Below, in pieces: positions 35,360 to 49,238 of a DNA stretch of 64,000 nucleotides. The position numbers were made by a program, and so were the translations under genes. Below the pieces are notes generated by a model, which had not been told where the DNA came from, searched no databases, and worked only from the letters and a program-made list of their open reading frames with translations. The stretch spans positions 1,426,001-1,490,000 of the forward strand of contig NZ_CP016448.1 in assembly GCF_001713355.1 (NCBI RefSeq), given 5' to 3'. Position 1 is the stretch's first letter, and each line of letters begins with the position of its first letter. Origin of the DNA: Methyloversatilis sp. RAC08 (GTDB lineage Bacteria > Pseudomonadota > Gammaproteobacteria > Burkholderiales > Rhodocyclaceae).

Positions 35360-35390
35360 CAGCAATCGCGAGCAAGCTCGCTCCCACAAA
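35360..35390. repeat. Single REP element upstream of the MBL gene
   Basis: GCGAGCAAGCTCGCTCCCAC is the Pseudomonas-style REP form, read on the other strand as GTGGGAGCGAGCTTGC. Removing GCGA from it gives the 13-bp minisatellite unit. The 35165-35450 gap shows nothing else recognisable. Confidence 0.75.
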
Positions 35391-35450
35391 AGACCCGGCT
35401 GCGATTGCGGTTCGGGGAATCGGCTCAGGCGAGCCGCCGCCCCTTCGGCT

Positions 35451-37289
35451 TCACTCCACCGTCACGCTCTTCGCCAGATTGCGCGGCTTGTCCACATCGG
35501 TGCCCTTCACCAGTGCCGCGTGATAGGCCAGCAGCTGAAGCGGGATGACGTGCAGCACCGGTGACAGCAGGCCGTAGTTCTCCGGCATGTTCAGGATGTG
35601 CAGGCCTTCGCCTTCGACCATTTCGGTGCCGGCGTCGGCGATGACGTACAGTTCGCCGCCGCGCGCGCGCACTTCCTGGATATTGCTTTTCAGCTTCTCG
35701 ATCAGCGCGTCGTTCGGCGCGATGGCGATGACCGGCATGTCGCGGTCGACCAGCGCCAGCGGGCCGTGCTTCAGTTCGCCGGCCGGGTAGGCCTCGGCGT
35801 GGATGTAGGAAATTTCCTTCAGCTTCAGCGCGCCTTCGAGCGCGATCGGGTAGTGCTGGCCGCGACCGAGGAACAGCGCGTGCTGCTTCATTGCGAAGCG
35901 TTCGGCCCAGGCCTGGATCTGCGGCTCGAGTTCGAGCACGCGGGTGACCGCGCTGGGCAGATGGCGCAGCGCCTTCAGGTATTTCTCTTCCTGCGCGACG
36001 CTGAGCGTGCCGCGCGTCTTGGCGACCGCGAGCGTCAGCAGCGCAAGTGCAGCGAGCTGGGTGGTGTAGGCCTTGGTCGAGGCGACACCGATTTCCGGGC
36101 CGGCGCGGGTGATGAAGCGGAGCGACGACTCTCGCACGATGGCCGATTCGGGCACGTTGCAGATCGACAGCGTGTGCAGCATGCCGAGCGACTTGGCGTA
36201 CTTCAGCGCGGCCAGCGTATCGGCGGTTTCGCCCGACTGCGAAATGGTGACGACCAGCGTATCCGGGTCGGCGACCGGCTTGCGGTAGCGGTATTCGCTG
36301 GCGATTTCGACGCTGCATTCGATGCCGGCGACGTCTTCGAGCCAGTAACGGGCGACCAGACCGGCGTGGTAGCTGGTGCCGCAGGCGAGCACGAGCACGC
36401 GGCGCACCGAGCGGAACACATTGTCGGCCTCGGCGCCGAACAGATTGGGCGTGATCGAGCGCGCCTGGGCGAGCATTTCCAGCGTGTTCGACAGCGCGGC
36501 CGGCTGTTCGAAAATCTCTTTCTGCATGTAGTGGCGGAAGTTGCCCAGTTCGACCGCGTCGGCCGACAGCTGGCTCACCTGCACCGCGCGCTCGACCGGC
36601 GTACCGTCGAGCCGGAACACGCGCATCGAGGTGCGCGTGAGTTCGGCCATGTCGCCGTCTTCCAGATAGACCATGTTGCGCGTGACCTGCAGCAGCGCCG
36701 ACGTGTCGGACGCGGCGTAGTTGCCGTTGTCCGACAGGCCGAGCACCAGCGGTGAGCCGTGGCGCGACACGACGATGCGCGAATCTTCGCCCTCGGTGAC
36801 GATGGCGATGGCGTAAGCGCCGATCAGTTCGTTGCAGGTGGCGCGCACGGCGTCGATCAGATCAGGCGTGGTCTTCAGGTGGTGACGCACCAGGTGGGCG
36901 ATCACTTCGGTGTCGGTTTCCGAAGTGAAGGTGTAGCCCAGCCCGGTCAGGCGGGCGCGCAGCGGCTCGAAGTTTTCGATGATGCCGTTGTGCACCACGG
37001 CCAGACCCTCACTGATGTGCGGGTGGGCATTGCGCTCCGACGGCACGCCATGCGTTGCCCAGCGCGTGTGGGCGATGCCGATCGATGCTTCGAGCTTCTG
37101 TTCGTCGGCCTGGGCGGCCAGTTCGGCGACACGGCCGACCGAGCGCAGGCGGCGCAGTTGCGTGCCCTGGGCGCCGTTGAGCACGGCCAGCCCGGCCGAG
37201 TCATAGCCGCGGTATTCGAGTTTGCGCAGTCCTTCGAGCAGGACAGGGACGATATTCTGGCCGGAGATGGCCGCGACGATGCCGCACAT
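35451..37289 (-). CDS. glmS: Glutamine-fructose-6-phosphate aminotransferase GlmS
   Basis: Makes glucosamine 6-phosphate for peptidoglycan and LPS. 612 residues, family length. The N-terminal glutaminase begins with the catalytic Cys ([10 protein letters not shown]) and has HTRWATHG near 75. Two SIS sugar-isomerase domains follow (ACGTSYHAG near 302; SQSGETADT near 349; [23 protein letters not shown] near 470), and the C-terminus [12 protein letters not shown] is canonical. It is 49 bp downstream of glmU on the same strand. Its downstream side carries the inserted ATPase/MBL segment. Confidence 0.97.
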   Translation of the reverse strand: MCGIVAAISGQNIVPVLLEGLRKLEYRGYDSAGLAVLNGAQGTQLRRLRSVGRVAELAAQADEQKLEASIGIAHTRWATHGVPSERNAHPHISEGLAVVHNGIIENFEPLRARLTGLGYTFTSETDTEVIAHLVRHHLKTTPDLIDAVRATCNELIGAYAIAIVTEGEDSRIVVSRHGSPLVLGLSDNGNYAASDTSALLQVTRNMVYLEDGDMAELTRTSMRVFRLDGTPVERAVQVSQLSADAVELGNFRHYMQKEIFEQPAALSNTLEMLAQARSITPNLFGAEADNVFRSVRRVLVLACGTSYHAGLVARYWLEDVAGIECSVEIASEYRYRKPVADPDTLVVTISQSGETADTLAALKYAKSLGMLHTLSICNVPESAIVRESSLRFITRAGPEIGVASTKAYTTQLAALALLTLAVAKTRGTLSVAQEEKYLKALRHLPSAVTRVLELEPQIQAWAERFAMKQHALFLGRGQHYPIALEGALKLKEISYIHAEAYPAGELKHGPLALVDRDMPVIAIAPNDALIEKLKSNIQEVRARGGELYVIADAGTEMVEGEGLHILNMPENYGLLSPVLHVIPLQLLAYHAALVKGTDVDKPRNLAKSVTVE

Positions 37290-37338
37290 GGGTCAATCCT
37301 TTAAGCAGAGCTGCGCAAGATTCGGGTAGGGAAAAGCC

Positions 37339-38697
37339 TTACTTCTTCTTCACCGGCCGGGTCCAGCCGGTGATCGTGATCTGGCGGGCGCGGGCAATCG
37401 TGAGCTGGCCCGGCGGTGCGTCCTGGGTCAGCGTGGTGCCGGCGCCCAGCGTGGCGCCACGGCCGACGGTGACCGGCGCCACAAGCTGGGTATCGGAGCC
37501 GATGAACACGTCGTCTTCGATCACGGTACGGAATTTGTTCGCGCCATCGTAATTGCAGCAGATGGTGCCGGCACCGATGTTCACGCGGCTGCCCACGGTG
37601 GCGTCGCCAACGTAGGCCAGGTGGTTGGCCTTGCTGTGGGCGGCGATGTCGCTGTTTTTCACTTCGACGAAATTGCCGATGTGCACATCTTCGGCCAGTC
37701 TGGCGCCGGGGCGCAGGCGGGCGTACGGGCCGAGCTGGCAGCCGGCGCCGACTGTGGCGTCATCGAAGTGGCAGAACGGCGCGATGCGCGTGCCGGCGGC
37801 GATGGTGACGTTGCGCAGCACCGAGTGGGCACCGACGACAACGCCGTCGCCCAGTTCGACGCGACCTTCGAAGATGCAGCCGATGTCGATCTCGACGTCA
37901 CGCCCGCAGATGAGCTCGCCGCGCACGTCGATGCGCGCCGGGTCGCGCAGCGTGACGCCCTCATTCAGCAGGCGCTCGGCGTTCTCGCGCTGATGGGTGC
38001 GTTCAAGGTCGGCAAGTTGCGCCTTGTCGTTCACGCCGAGCGTTTCCGAAACCCGCGCCGGTTGCGTGCTCACCACCGGCACGCCGTCGCGCACCGCGGC
38101 GGCAACCACGTCGGTCAGGTAGTACTCGCGCTGCGCGTTGTCGTTCGACAGGTGCGTCAGCCAGCCGGCCAGCCGTGCGCCAGGCACCACCATGATGCCG
38201 GTGTTCACTTCATGGATCTTGCGCTCGCCCTCGGTCGCGTCCTTCTGCTCGACGATGCGCACGATGCGCCCGGCGGCGTCGCGCACGATGCGACCGTAGC
38301 CGGTGGGGTCGTCAAGGGTGACGGTCAGGATGCCGAGCTTGTCGTCGCTGGCCGCTTCGGCCAGCTTGACCAGCGTGTCGGCGCGCAGCAACGGCACGTC
38401 GCCATAAAGAATGAGCACTGGTTCTTCGCGCGAGAGCGCCGGCATCGCCTGCATCACCGCATGGCCGGTACCCAGTTGTTCGGCCTGCAGCGCCCAGTCG
38501 ACCTGCAGATCGGAGAAGGCGGCCCGTACGGCATCGCCGCCATGGCCATACACCACACAGGTGCGCGAGGGATTCAGCGAAGCCGCGGTACGCAGCACAT
38601 GCCCGAGCAGCGGGCGGTCGGAAAGCGGTTGCAATACCTTGGGCAGCGCGGAACGCATGCGCTTGCCCTGACCGGCGGCGAGGATAACAATCTGCAT
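37339..38697 (-). CDS. glmU: Bifunctional GlmU (GlcNAc-1-P uridyltransferase/GlcN-1-P acetyltransferase)
   Basis: Final two steps of UDP-GlcNAc synthesis, 452 residues from [14 protein letters not shown]. The N-terminal nucleotidyltransferase has [16 protein letters not shown] and YGDVPLL; the C-terminal left-handed beta helix shows hexapeptide repeats and the acetyl-CoA site [14 protein letters not shown]. It lies directly upstream of glmS, an arrangement that links consecutive pathway steps. Confidence 0.96.
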   Translation of the reverse strand: MQIVILAAGQGKRMRSALPKVLQPLSDRPLLGHVLRTAASLNPSRTCVVYGHGGDAVRAAFSDLQVDWALQAEQLGTGHAVMQAMPALSREEPVLILYGDVPLLRADTLVKLAEAASDDKLGILTVTLDDPTGYGRIVRDAAGRIVRIVEQKDATEGERKIHEVNTGIMVVPGARLAGWLTHLSNDNAQREYYLTDVVAAAVRDGVPVVSTQPARVSETLGVNDKAQLADLERTHQRENAERLLNEGVTLRDPARIDVRGELICGRDVEIDIGCIFEGRVELGDGVVVGAHSVLRNVTIAAGTRIAPFCHFDDATVGAGCQLGPYARLRPGARLAEDVHIGNFVEVKNSDIAAHSKANHLAYVGDATVGSRVNIGAGTICCNYDGANKFRTVIEDDVFIGSDTQLVAPVTVGRGATLGAGTTLTQDAPPGQLTIARARQITITGWTRPVKKK

Positions 38698-38853
38698 CGG
38701 ACACCCTGTAGCGGAAAACCGCATCAACTCTAGCATTGGGGGACATTGGCCTGCTGCGCAGCAGTTCTCGCACAGCCGGGAAAGTGGTCCGACAATGCAA
38801 CCTGAGCCCGCGCGTGCGGACCAATGAAGGCTATGGCTTCGAGTACTTACGAC

Positions 38854-39369
38854 ATGAGATACGTATCGCTTTACATCGCCGCGCTGATTTCTTTCAGCAC
38901 GATCGCGACCGCCGACACGGTGCATCGCTGGAAGGACGAGAACGGCGTGATCAACTACGGCTACACGCCGCCGGCCGGCGTGCGCTCGACGCCGGTGCCG
39001 ACGGTGGATCCGCTGAAAGTGACGCGGCCGCCGGGCGCGACGGCCGATGTACAGGCTGCGCCCGTGTCACCGGCGAATCTTGATCGAAGCGCGGTACGCG
39101 ATGAAGTCGAACAGGCGCTGCGCCAGCAGTCAGCCAACCAGGCCGCGGAAGCCCGCGAGCAGGAAGAAAACGCCCGCCTCGCGGCGCGAAAGCGCTGTGA
39201 AGCGCAGCGCAGGGTGGATTGCGACGATCCGGCGGTGCTCGACGACAGTCTGTACGGCGTGCCGCCACGCATCGTGCGGCGCCATTTCCCGACCCAGCCG
39301 CTGTACCCGCCGATCCGCCCCCCCGCGCAACCGGCCGAGCGGCCCATGTTGATGCGGAAGTTGCCGTAA
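38854..39369 (+). CDS. Secreted DUF4124 domain protein
   Basis: A 171-residue protein, divergent from glmU. From ATG 38854 it has a signal peptide ([20 protein letters not shown]) followed by the DUF4124 core [21 protein letters not shown] Gln/Ala/Arg-rich helical segment (about 80-130) has two cysteines ([12 protein letters not shown]), and the tail is proline-rich. An in-frame ATG at 38824 is an alternative start but spoils the signal peptide. The function is unknown; such proteins are envelope-associated in betaproteobacteria. Confidence 0.75.
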   Translation: MRYVSLYIAALISFSTIATADTVHRWKDENGVINYGYTPPAGVRSTPVPTVDPLKVTRPPGATADVQAAPVSPANLDRSAVRDEVEQALRQQSANQAAEAREQEENARLAARKRCEAQRRVDCDDPAVLDDSLYGVPPRIVRRHFPTQPLYPPIRPPAQPAERPMLMRKLP

Positions 39370-39466
39370 CGAGAAGCGTCGTGCGTCCATGTCGCAAGCG
39401 TCTGCCAAGGCTGGATGCCGGGGTACCGGCTTTTCGTGGGCGTGGCGTTAGTGTGAGAGCGGCGGC

Positions 39467-39546
39467 GTGTGGGAGAGCCTCGCCGCGATCATGCAGCGAT
39501 TACCGTTGATCGACGCGCCGATCGTGGCGGGGCCGCCACTCCCACA
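39467..39546. repeat. REP palindrome pair (degenerate)
   Basis: GTGTGGGAGAGCCTCGCCGC at 39467 faces GGCGGGGCCGCCACTCCCAC ending near 39545. This is a diverged version of the REP pairs at 21443, 21961 and 27652. Confidence 0.75.
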
Positions 39547-39594
39547 AATCCCTGCGTTTAAAGCCTCGCTGTGGTCACCGGAGGAACGCTGCGC

Positions 39595-39680
39595 CTGTGG
39601 GAGCGGCGGCCTCGCCGCGATCTTTCCGCGATGGTCGCAGATCGAAGTGAGGATCGTGGCGGGGCCGCCGCTCCCACAAG
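39595..39680. repeat. REP palindrome pair
   Basis: CTGTGGGAGCGGCGGCCTCG at 39595 faces GGCGGGGCCGCCGCTCCCAC ending near 39678. Together with the pair at 39467 and the gltD-tail copies it fills the 39370-39993 gap, which has no gene. Confidence 0.8.
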
Positions 39681-39733
39681 TGCCGCGCCCAGATCCCTTT
39701 TCACCCGCAGGGCGAAAAGGGACGGGCGAGCGA

Positions 39734-39993
39734 TCAGCGTGGCAGGGTCGACGAGCCCATCAGGAATTGATCCACTTCTCGGTCGCATTGACGACCCTCT
39801 CCACGCCGGCCGGTCGGCCGGCGTCCCTTTTCGCCCGCAGGGCGATCCGGGAAGGGCGAGCGATCAGCGTGGTAGGGTCGACTCACCCATGAGGAAGGCA
39901 TCAACTTCGCGGGCGCACTGACGACGTTCGCCACGCCGGCCGGTCGGCCGGCGTCCCTTTTCGCCCGCAGGGCGATCCGGGAAGGGCGGGCAA
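39734..39993 (-). repeat. Two extra copies of the gltD 3' end, 130-bp period
   Basis: Stop codons of gltD and two copies lie at 39994, 39864 and 39734, exactly 130 bp apart. The encoded tails are [19 protein letters not shown] (gltD), [19 protein letters not shown] (middle) and [19 protein letters not shown] (distal), all in the gltD reading direction. Each tail is followed by a hairpin of the CCCTTTTCGCCC/GGGCGA...AAGGG type (39701-39728, 39824-39855, 39954-39985), and the two copies are linked by CACGCCGGCCGGTCGGCCGG. The coding tail and its terminator were therefore multiplied together. Confidence 0.88.
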
Positions 39994-41460
39994 TCAGCGT
40001 GGCAGGGTCGATGAACCCATCAGGAACTGGTCTACTTCGCGGGCGCACTGACGACCTTCACGGATCGCCCACACGACGAGCGACTGGCCGCGACGCATGT
40101 CGCCGGCGGCGAACACCTTGGGCACGCTGGTCGCGTAGCAGCCGTCACCGTCGGTCGTGGCCCTGGCGTTGCCACGGCTGTCCTTCTCGACGCCGAAGCT
40201 GTCGAGGATGCTGGCGGCCGGGCTGACGAAACCCATCGCAAGCAGCACGAGATCGGCGTCCATCAGGGTTTCCGAGCCGGGCACTTCCTGCATGCGGCCG
40301 TCTTTCCACTCGACGCGCACGGCCTTGAGCTTCTTGACCTTGCCGTTCTCGCCGATGAATTCCTTGGTCGCGACCGCCCAGTCACGCTCGCAGCCTTCTT
40401 CGTGGCTCGAGGATGTACGCAGCTTGACCGGCCAGTACGGCCACACCAGCGGCTTGTTTTCGGTTTCCGGCGGCTGCGGCAGCAGTTCGAACTGGCTGAC
40501 GCTGGCTGCGCCGTGGCGGTTCGACGTGCCGACGCAGTCCGAACCGGTGTCGCCGCCGCCGATCACGACCACGTGCTTGCCGGTTGCCATGATCTGGTTC
40601 GGTACGGTGTCGCCGGCGACCACGCGGTTCTGCAGCGGCAGGAAGTCCATCGCGAAATGCACGCCATCGAGGTCGCGCCCCGGCACCGGCAGATCGCGCG
40701 GCTGCTCGGCACCGCCGGCCAGCACGACGGCGTCGAACTCGGCGTTCAACTGCGCCGGGCTGATGACGGTTGCGGCGTCGCTGTGCACCGGCGAACCTTC
40801 AGGCAGATCACCGATGCGCACGCCGGTGCGGAAGGTGACGCCCTCGGCTTCCATCTGCGCGACGCGACGGTCGATGTGCGACTTTTCCATCTTGAAGTCG
40901 GGGATGCCGTAACGCAGCAGGCCGCCGACGCGATTGTTCTTCTCGAACACGGTCACGTCGTGACCGACACGCGCCAGTTGCTGCGCCACCGCCAGACCCG
41001 CCGGGCCGGAACCCACGACAGCCACCTTCCTGCCGGTCTTGACGGCCGGCGGCTGCGGCACGACCCAGCCCATTTCCCAGGCCTTGTCGATGATGGCGTG
41101 CTCGATCGACTTGATGCCCACCGCGTCGCTGTTGATGGTCAGCGTACAGGCGGCTTCGCACGGCGCCGGGCAGATGCGGCCGGTGAATTCCGGGAAGTTG
41201 TTGGTCGAATGCAGCACATCGATCGCCTGCTTCCAGTCCTGGCGATACACCAGGTCATTGAAGTCGGGAATGATGTTGTTGACCGGGCAGCCGCTGTTGC
41301 AGAACGGGATGCCGCAATCCATGCAGCGTGCCCCCTGAACCTTGGCTTCTTCGTCGCTCAGGTGGAGCACGAATTCGCGGTAGTTGTGGACGCGCTCGGC
41401 GACCGGCAGCGACGCCTCGGACAGGCGCTGGAATTCAAGAAAACCGGTGGACTTTCCCAT
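39994..41460 (-). CDS. gltD: Glutamate synthase small subunit GltD
   Basis: NADPH-dependent beta subunit of glutamate synthase, 488 residues from [11 protein letters not shown]-terminal iron-sulfur cysteines lie in [17 protein letters not shown] and [12 protein letters not shown]; the FAD site is [15 protein letters not shown] (near 152) and the NADPH site [11 protein letters not shown] (near 290). It delivers electrons from NADPH to GltB. It starts 14 bp after gltB. The 3' end is followed by two partial copies of itself. Confidence 0.96.
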   Translation of the reverse strand: MGKSTGFLEFQRLSEASLPVAERVHNYREFVLHLSDEEAKVQGARCMDCGIPFCNSGCPVNNIIPDFNDLVYRQDWKQAIDVLHSTNNFPEFTGRICPAPCEAACTLTINSDAVGIKSIEHAIIDKAWEMGWVVPQPPAVKTGRKVAVVGSGPAGLAVAQQLARVGHDVTVFEKNNRVGGLLRYGIPDFKMEKSHIDRRVAQMEAEGVTFRTGVRIGDLPEGSPVHSDAATVISPAQLNAEFDAVVLAGGAEQPRDLPVPGRDLDGVHFAMDFLPLQNRVVAGDTVPNQIMATGKHVVVIGGGDTGSDCVGTSNRHGAASVSQFELLPQPPETENKPLVWPYWPVKLRTSSSHEEGCERDWAVATKEFIGENGKVKKLKAVRVEWKDGRMQEVPGSETLMDADLVLLAMGFVSPAASILDSFGVEKDSRGNARATTDGDGCYATSVPKVFAAGDMRRGQSLVVWAIREGRQCAREVDQFLMGSSTLPR

Positions 41461-41474
41461 GACTCGTGTTCCTG

Positions 41475-46142
<4,668 letters not shown>

Positions 46143-46348
46143 TGCATTCGTCCTCGGAACTCGTTTGCCAACCGCGCACGGAACCGGCCCTGCGGCCTGT
46201 CGCACTGCGGGAATTCGCACCTCCAAGCCCGTGAAAAAGCCGGCTTCCACGATCATCGCCTGACGGCGGGACGATGTGGGCACCGGCTCGGGTGGCCTGG
46301 CCGCTTCAACGCTGAAGCCGCTCCGGGCACTTTTGGGGTGGACGACGG

Positions 46349-46377
46349 AGTATACGGACATGCACGGCCGCAGACAA
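46349..46377 (-). promoter_or_regulatory. Sigma-70-type promoter for gltBD
   Basis: The reverse strand has TTGTCT (46372-46377), a 17-bp spacer and TATACT (46349-46354). The predicted RNA start near 46341 leaves a leader of about 200 nt before gltB. Within it, GCTTCA-GCG-TTGAAGC can form a small hairpin; I do not recognise a known riboswitch. The remainder of the 301-bp gap 46143-46443 holds nothing else. Confidence 0.65.
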
Positions 46378-46443
46378 TACTCGTTCCGCGGTGCATCAAA
46401 ACGTGACGGGATCTGGCGTGAGGCGCGGCGTGCGGAGGTCGCT

Positions 46444-47565
46444 TCAGATGTCGCCGACGGCGAACAGCCGGCGATGTTCGCGCATGGCGTAACGGTCGGT
46501 CATGCCGGCGATGTAATCGGCGATGGCACGCGCGCGGTCATCCTTCGCCATGGACTGGTACTGCGGCGGCAGCAACTTCGGATCACCGTGGAAAGCGCCG
46601 AACAGTTCGGCCACGATGCGTCGCGCCTTGGCCGTCATGCGCAGCACCTGATAATGGCGGTACAGCTCGTCGCGCAGGAAGTGCTTCAGGGTGCGCTGTT
46701 CCGCTCGCATCGCGTCACTGTAGGCGACGAGCTCCGGCCCGCCGCGCACGTCCTCGATCGACTCCGGCGCTGCCGCTGCGATGCGCGCACGGGATTCCGC
46801 CACCAGATCAACCACTTGCGCATTGATCATGCGCCGGATCGTTTCATGGATCATGCGCCGCCCGGTGATCTGCGGGTACAGCGCGAGCACTTCGCGCCGG
46901 TAGCGCGCAAACACCGGCACGTCTTCCAGCTGTTCGAGCGTGATCAGGCCGGAGCGCAGACCGTCGTCGACGTCGTGGTTGTTATAGGCGATTTCATCGG
47001 CCAGATTGCAGATCTGCGCCTCGATGGTCGGCTGGGTGCGCTCGATGAAGCGCCGACCCAGATCGCCGAGGTCTCGCGCGCGGGCCGGCGAGCAGTGTTT
47101 CAGGATGCCTTCGCGCGTTTCGAACGTGAGGTTCAGCCCGTCGAAGGCGCCGTAGCGCTCCTCCAGCAGATCGACCGTGCGCAGACTCTGCAGGTTGTGC
47201 TCGAAACCGCCGTGTTCGCGCATGCACTCGTTCAGTGCGTCCTGGCCGGCGTGGCCGAATGGCGTATGGCCGAGGTCATGCGATAGCGAGATCGCTTCGA
47301 CCAGGTCCTCATTCACCCGCAGCGCGCGTGCGATCGAGCGGGCGATCTGCGCCACTTCGATGCTGTGCGTCAGCCGCGTCCGGAAGAGGTCACCCTCGTG
47401 ATTGACGAACACCTGCGTCTTGTATTCAAGGCGGCGGAACGCAGTGCTGTGGATGATGCGGTCGCGGTCGCGCTGGAACTGGCTGCGCTCGGACGGTGCG
47501 TCTTCGGCATGCACACGGCCCCGCGAGTTGCCTTCGCATGCGGCGTACGGCGCCAGTTCAGACAT
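46444..47565 (-). CDS. dgt: dGTPase-type deoxynucleoside triphosphohydrolase
   Basis: HD-domain enzyme that removes triphosphate from dGTP (and perhaps other dNTPs), 373 residues from [12 protein letters not shown]. The metal residues are visible as [10 protein letters not shown] (H) and [16 protein letters not shown] (HD), with a later Asp in [33 protein letters not shown] is a Dgt signature. It is the short, non-E. coli type. The start overlaps the end of aroB by 8 bp. Confidence 0.92.
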   Translation of the reverse strand: MSELAPYAACEGNSRGRVHAEDAPSERSQFQRDRDRIIHSTAFRRLEYKTQVFVNHEGDLFRTRLTHSIEVAQIARSIARALRVNEDLVEAISLSHDLGHTPFGHAGQDALNECMREHGGFEHNLQSLRTVDLLEERYGAFDGLNLTFETREGILKHCSPARARDLGDLGRRFIERTQPTIEAQICNLADEIAYNNHDVDDGLRSGLITLEQLEDVPVFARYRREVLALYPQITGRRMIHETIRRMINAQVVDLVAESRARIAAAAPESIEDVRGGPELVAYSDAMRAEQRTLKHFLRDELYRHYQVLRMTAKARRIVAELFGAFHGDPKLLPPQYQSMAKDDRARAIADYIAGMTDRYAMREHRRLFAVGDI

Positions 47566-48646
47566 CGGCGCAGCACTGTTCGATCGCCGATGCGACGTCG
47601 AGCCTTGTCGCCTCACCCCACACCACTGCATCGCCGATGGCGCGCAGCAGCACCAGCCGCAGCTTGCCGGCTTCGACCTTCTTGTCGTGCGACATCAGTT
47701 CCAGATAGCGGTCGACGCCCAGGCGCGGGCCGCGCAGCGCCAGGCCGGCGGCTTCGTGAATGCCGCGGATGCGCGCGATATCGGCGTCGCCCAGCCAGCC
47801 CAGCCGGCGCGACAGCTCGGCCGCCATCAACGTGCCGGCCGCCACGGCTTCGCCGTGCAGCCATTCGCCGTAGCCCAGACCCGTTTCGATCGCATGGCCG
47901 AAGGTGTGACCCAGATTGAGAAGCGCCCGCACACCGGTTTCGGTTTCGTCCTCGATCACCACCTCGGCCTTGTTTCGGCAGGACCGTTCGATGGCAAAAG
48001 CCAGTGCGTCGGCGTCGCGCGCCAGCAGCCGCGGCATGTTGATTTCCAGCCAGTCGAAGAATTCGCGGTCGCGAATCAGGCCGTACTTGATCACTTCGGC
48101 CAGGCCGGCCTTCAGTTCGCGCTCCGGCAGGGTATCGAGCGTGTCGATGTCGGCCAGCACCAGCTTCGGCTGATGGAAGGCGCCGATCATGTTCTTGCCC
48201 AGCGGGTGATTGATGGCGGTCTTGCCGCCGACGCTGGAATCCACCTGCGACAGCAGCGTGGTCGGCACCTGGATGAAGGGCACACCGCGCTGATAGGTGG
48301 CCGCGGCGAAACCGACCATGTCGCCGATGACGCCGCCGCCCAGTGCGATTAGCGTGGTCGAACGTTCGACCCGGGCGCCCAGCAGCGCATCGAAAATGAG
48401 ATTCAGCGTCGGCCAATCCTTGTGCGCCTCGCCATCGGGCAGCACCACCAGCTGATGGGCGACATCGACCGAATCGAGGGCCGCAAGCACGCGCGCGGCG
48501 TACAGCGGCGCCACCACCTCATTGCTGATGACGACCGCGCGCTTGCGTTTGAGCACCGACGCAAACAGGTCGCCACGATCGATCAGGCCGCGACCGATAT
48601 GGATGTCGTAGGCACGCTCATCGAGGGCGACATTCAGGCTGCGCAT
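47558..48646 (-). CDS. aroB: 3-Dehydroquinate synthase AroB
   Basis: Second shikimate pathway step, 362 residues. NAD-binding [19 protein letters not shown] (near residue 103), [19 protein letters not shown] (near 130) and the zinc ligands in [12 protein letters not shown] (near 247) and HGEAVAAG are present. It overlaps aroK by 13 bp upstream and dgt downstream. Confidence 0.96.
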   Translation of the reverse strand: MRSLNVALDERAYDIHIGRGLIDRGDLFASVLKRKRAVVISNEVVAPLYAARVLAALDSVDVAHQLVVLPDGEAHKDWPTLNLIFDALLGARVERSTTLIALGGGVIGDMVGFAAATYQRGVPFIQVPTTLLSQVDSSVGGKTAINHPLGKNMIGAFHQPKLVLADIDTLDTLPERELKAGLAEVIKYGLIRDREFFDWLEINMPRLLARDADALAFAIERSCRNKAEVVIEDETETGVRALLNLGHTFGHAIETGLGYGEWLHGEAVAAGTLMAAELSRRLGWLGDADIARIRGIHEAAGLALRGPRLGVDRYLELMSHDKKVEAGKLRLVLLRAIGDAVVWGEATRLDVASAIEQCCADV

Positions 48647-49161
48647 CGGCTCAGGTATTCCCGTTCAAGTTGACGAACGATGGTCAGGGGACTGCCCAGC
48701 CCGCTTTCGACAATGAAATCCGCGACCTCGCGGTACAGTGGATCGCGGATGCCGTGCAGTTCGCGCACCCGGGCACGCGGATCCTGGACCTGCAGCAGCG
48801 GCCGGTTGCGGTCGCCGCGCGTACGATGCCAGAGCACGTCGGGCGGCACGTCGAGATAGACAACCCAGCCACCGGCCTGCAGGTGCTTCCGGTTCATCGG
48901 GTCGAGTACGGCGCCACCGCCGGTAGCCAGTACCAGCCCCGATTCCTGGGCGAGCGCCTCGATCACCGCGCTTTCGCGCCGGCGAAAGCCCGCTTCACCC
49001 TCGATTTCGAAGATGGTCGGAATGCTGACGCCGGTGCGCGCTTCGATCTCGTGATCGCAGTCGACGAAGCGCTTGCGCAGGCGTCGCGCAAGCTGCCGTC
49101 CGACCGTGGTTTTGCCGGCGCCCATCAGGCCGACGAGAATGATGTTGTCGCTGTGTTCCAC
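48634..49161 (-). CDS. aroK: Shikimate kinase AroK
   Basis: Phosphorylates shikimate, 175 residues. Walker A is [14 protein letters not shown] (residues 12-25); [18 protein letters not shown] and the GGGAVL loop bind substrate; the lid arginine region [11 protein letters not shown] follows. It comes 77 bp after pilQ and overlaps aroB, the widely conserved pilQ-aroK-aroB order. Confidence 0.96.
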   Translation of the reverse strand: MEHSDNIILVGLMGAGKTTVGRQLARRLRKRFVDCDHEIEARTGVSIPTIFEIEGEAGFRRRESAVIEALAQESGLVLATGGGAVLDPMNRKHLQAGGWVVYLDVPPDVLWHRTRGDRNRPLLQVQDPRARVRELHGIRDPLYREVADFIVESGLGSPLTIVRQLEREYLSRCAA

Positions 49162-49238
49162 GGGCCGGATTCTAGCAGTGCCGGCCCGCCCCGGCTGACG
49201 GCCTCATTTTTGGGGCCGCCCGACCGGTGGATTCAGGA

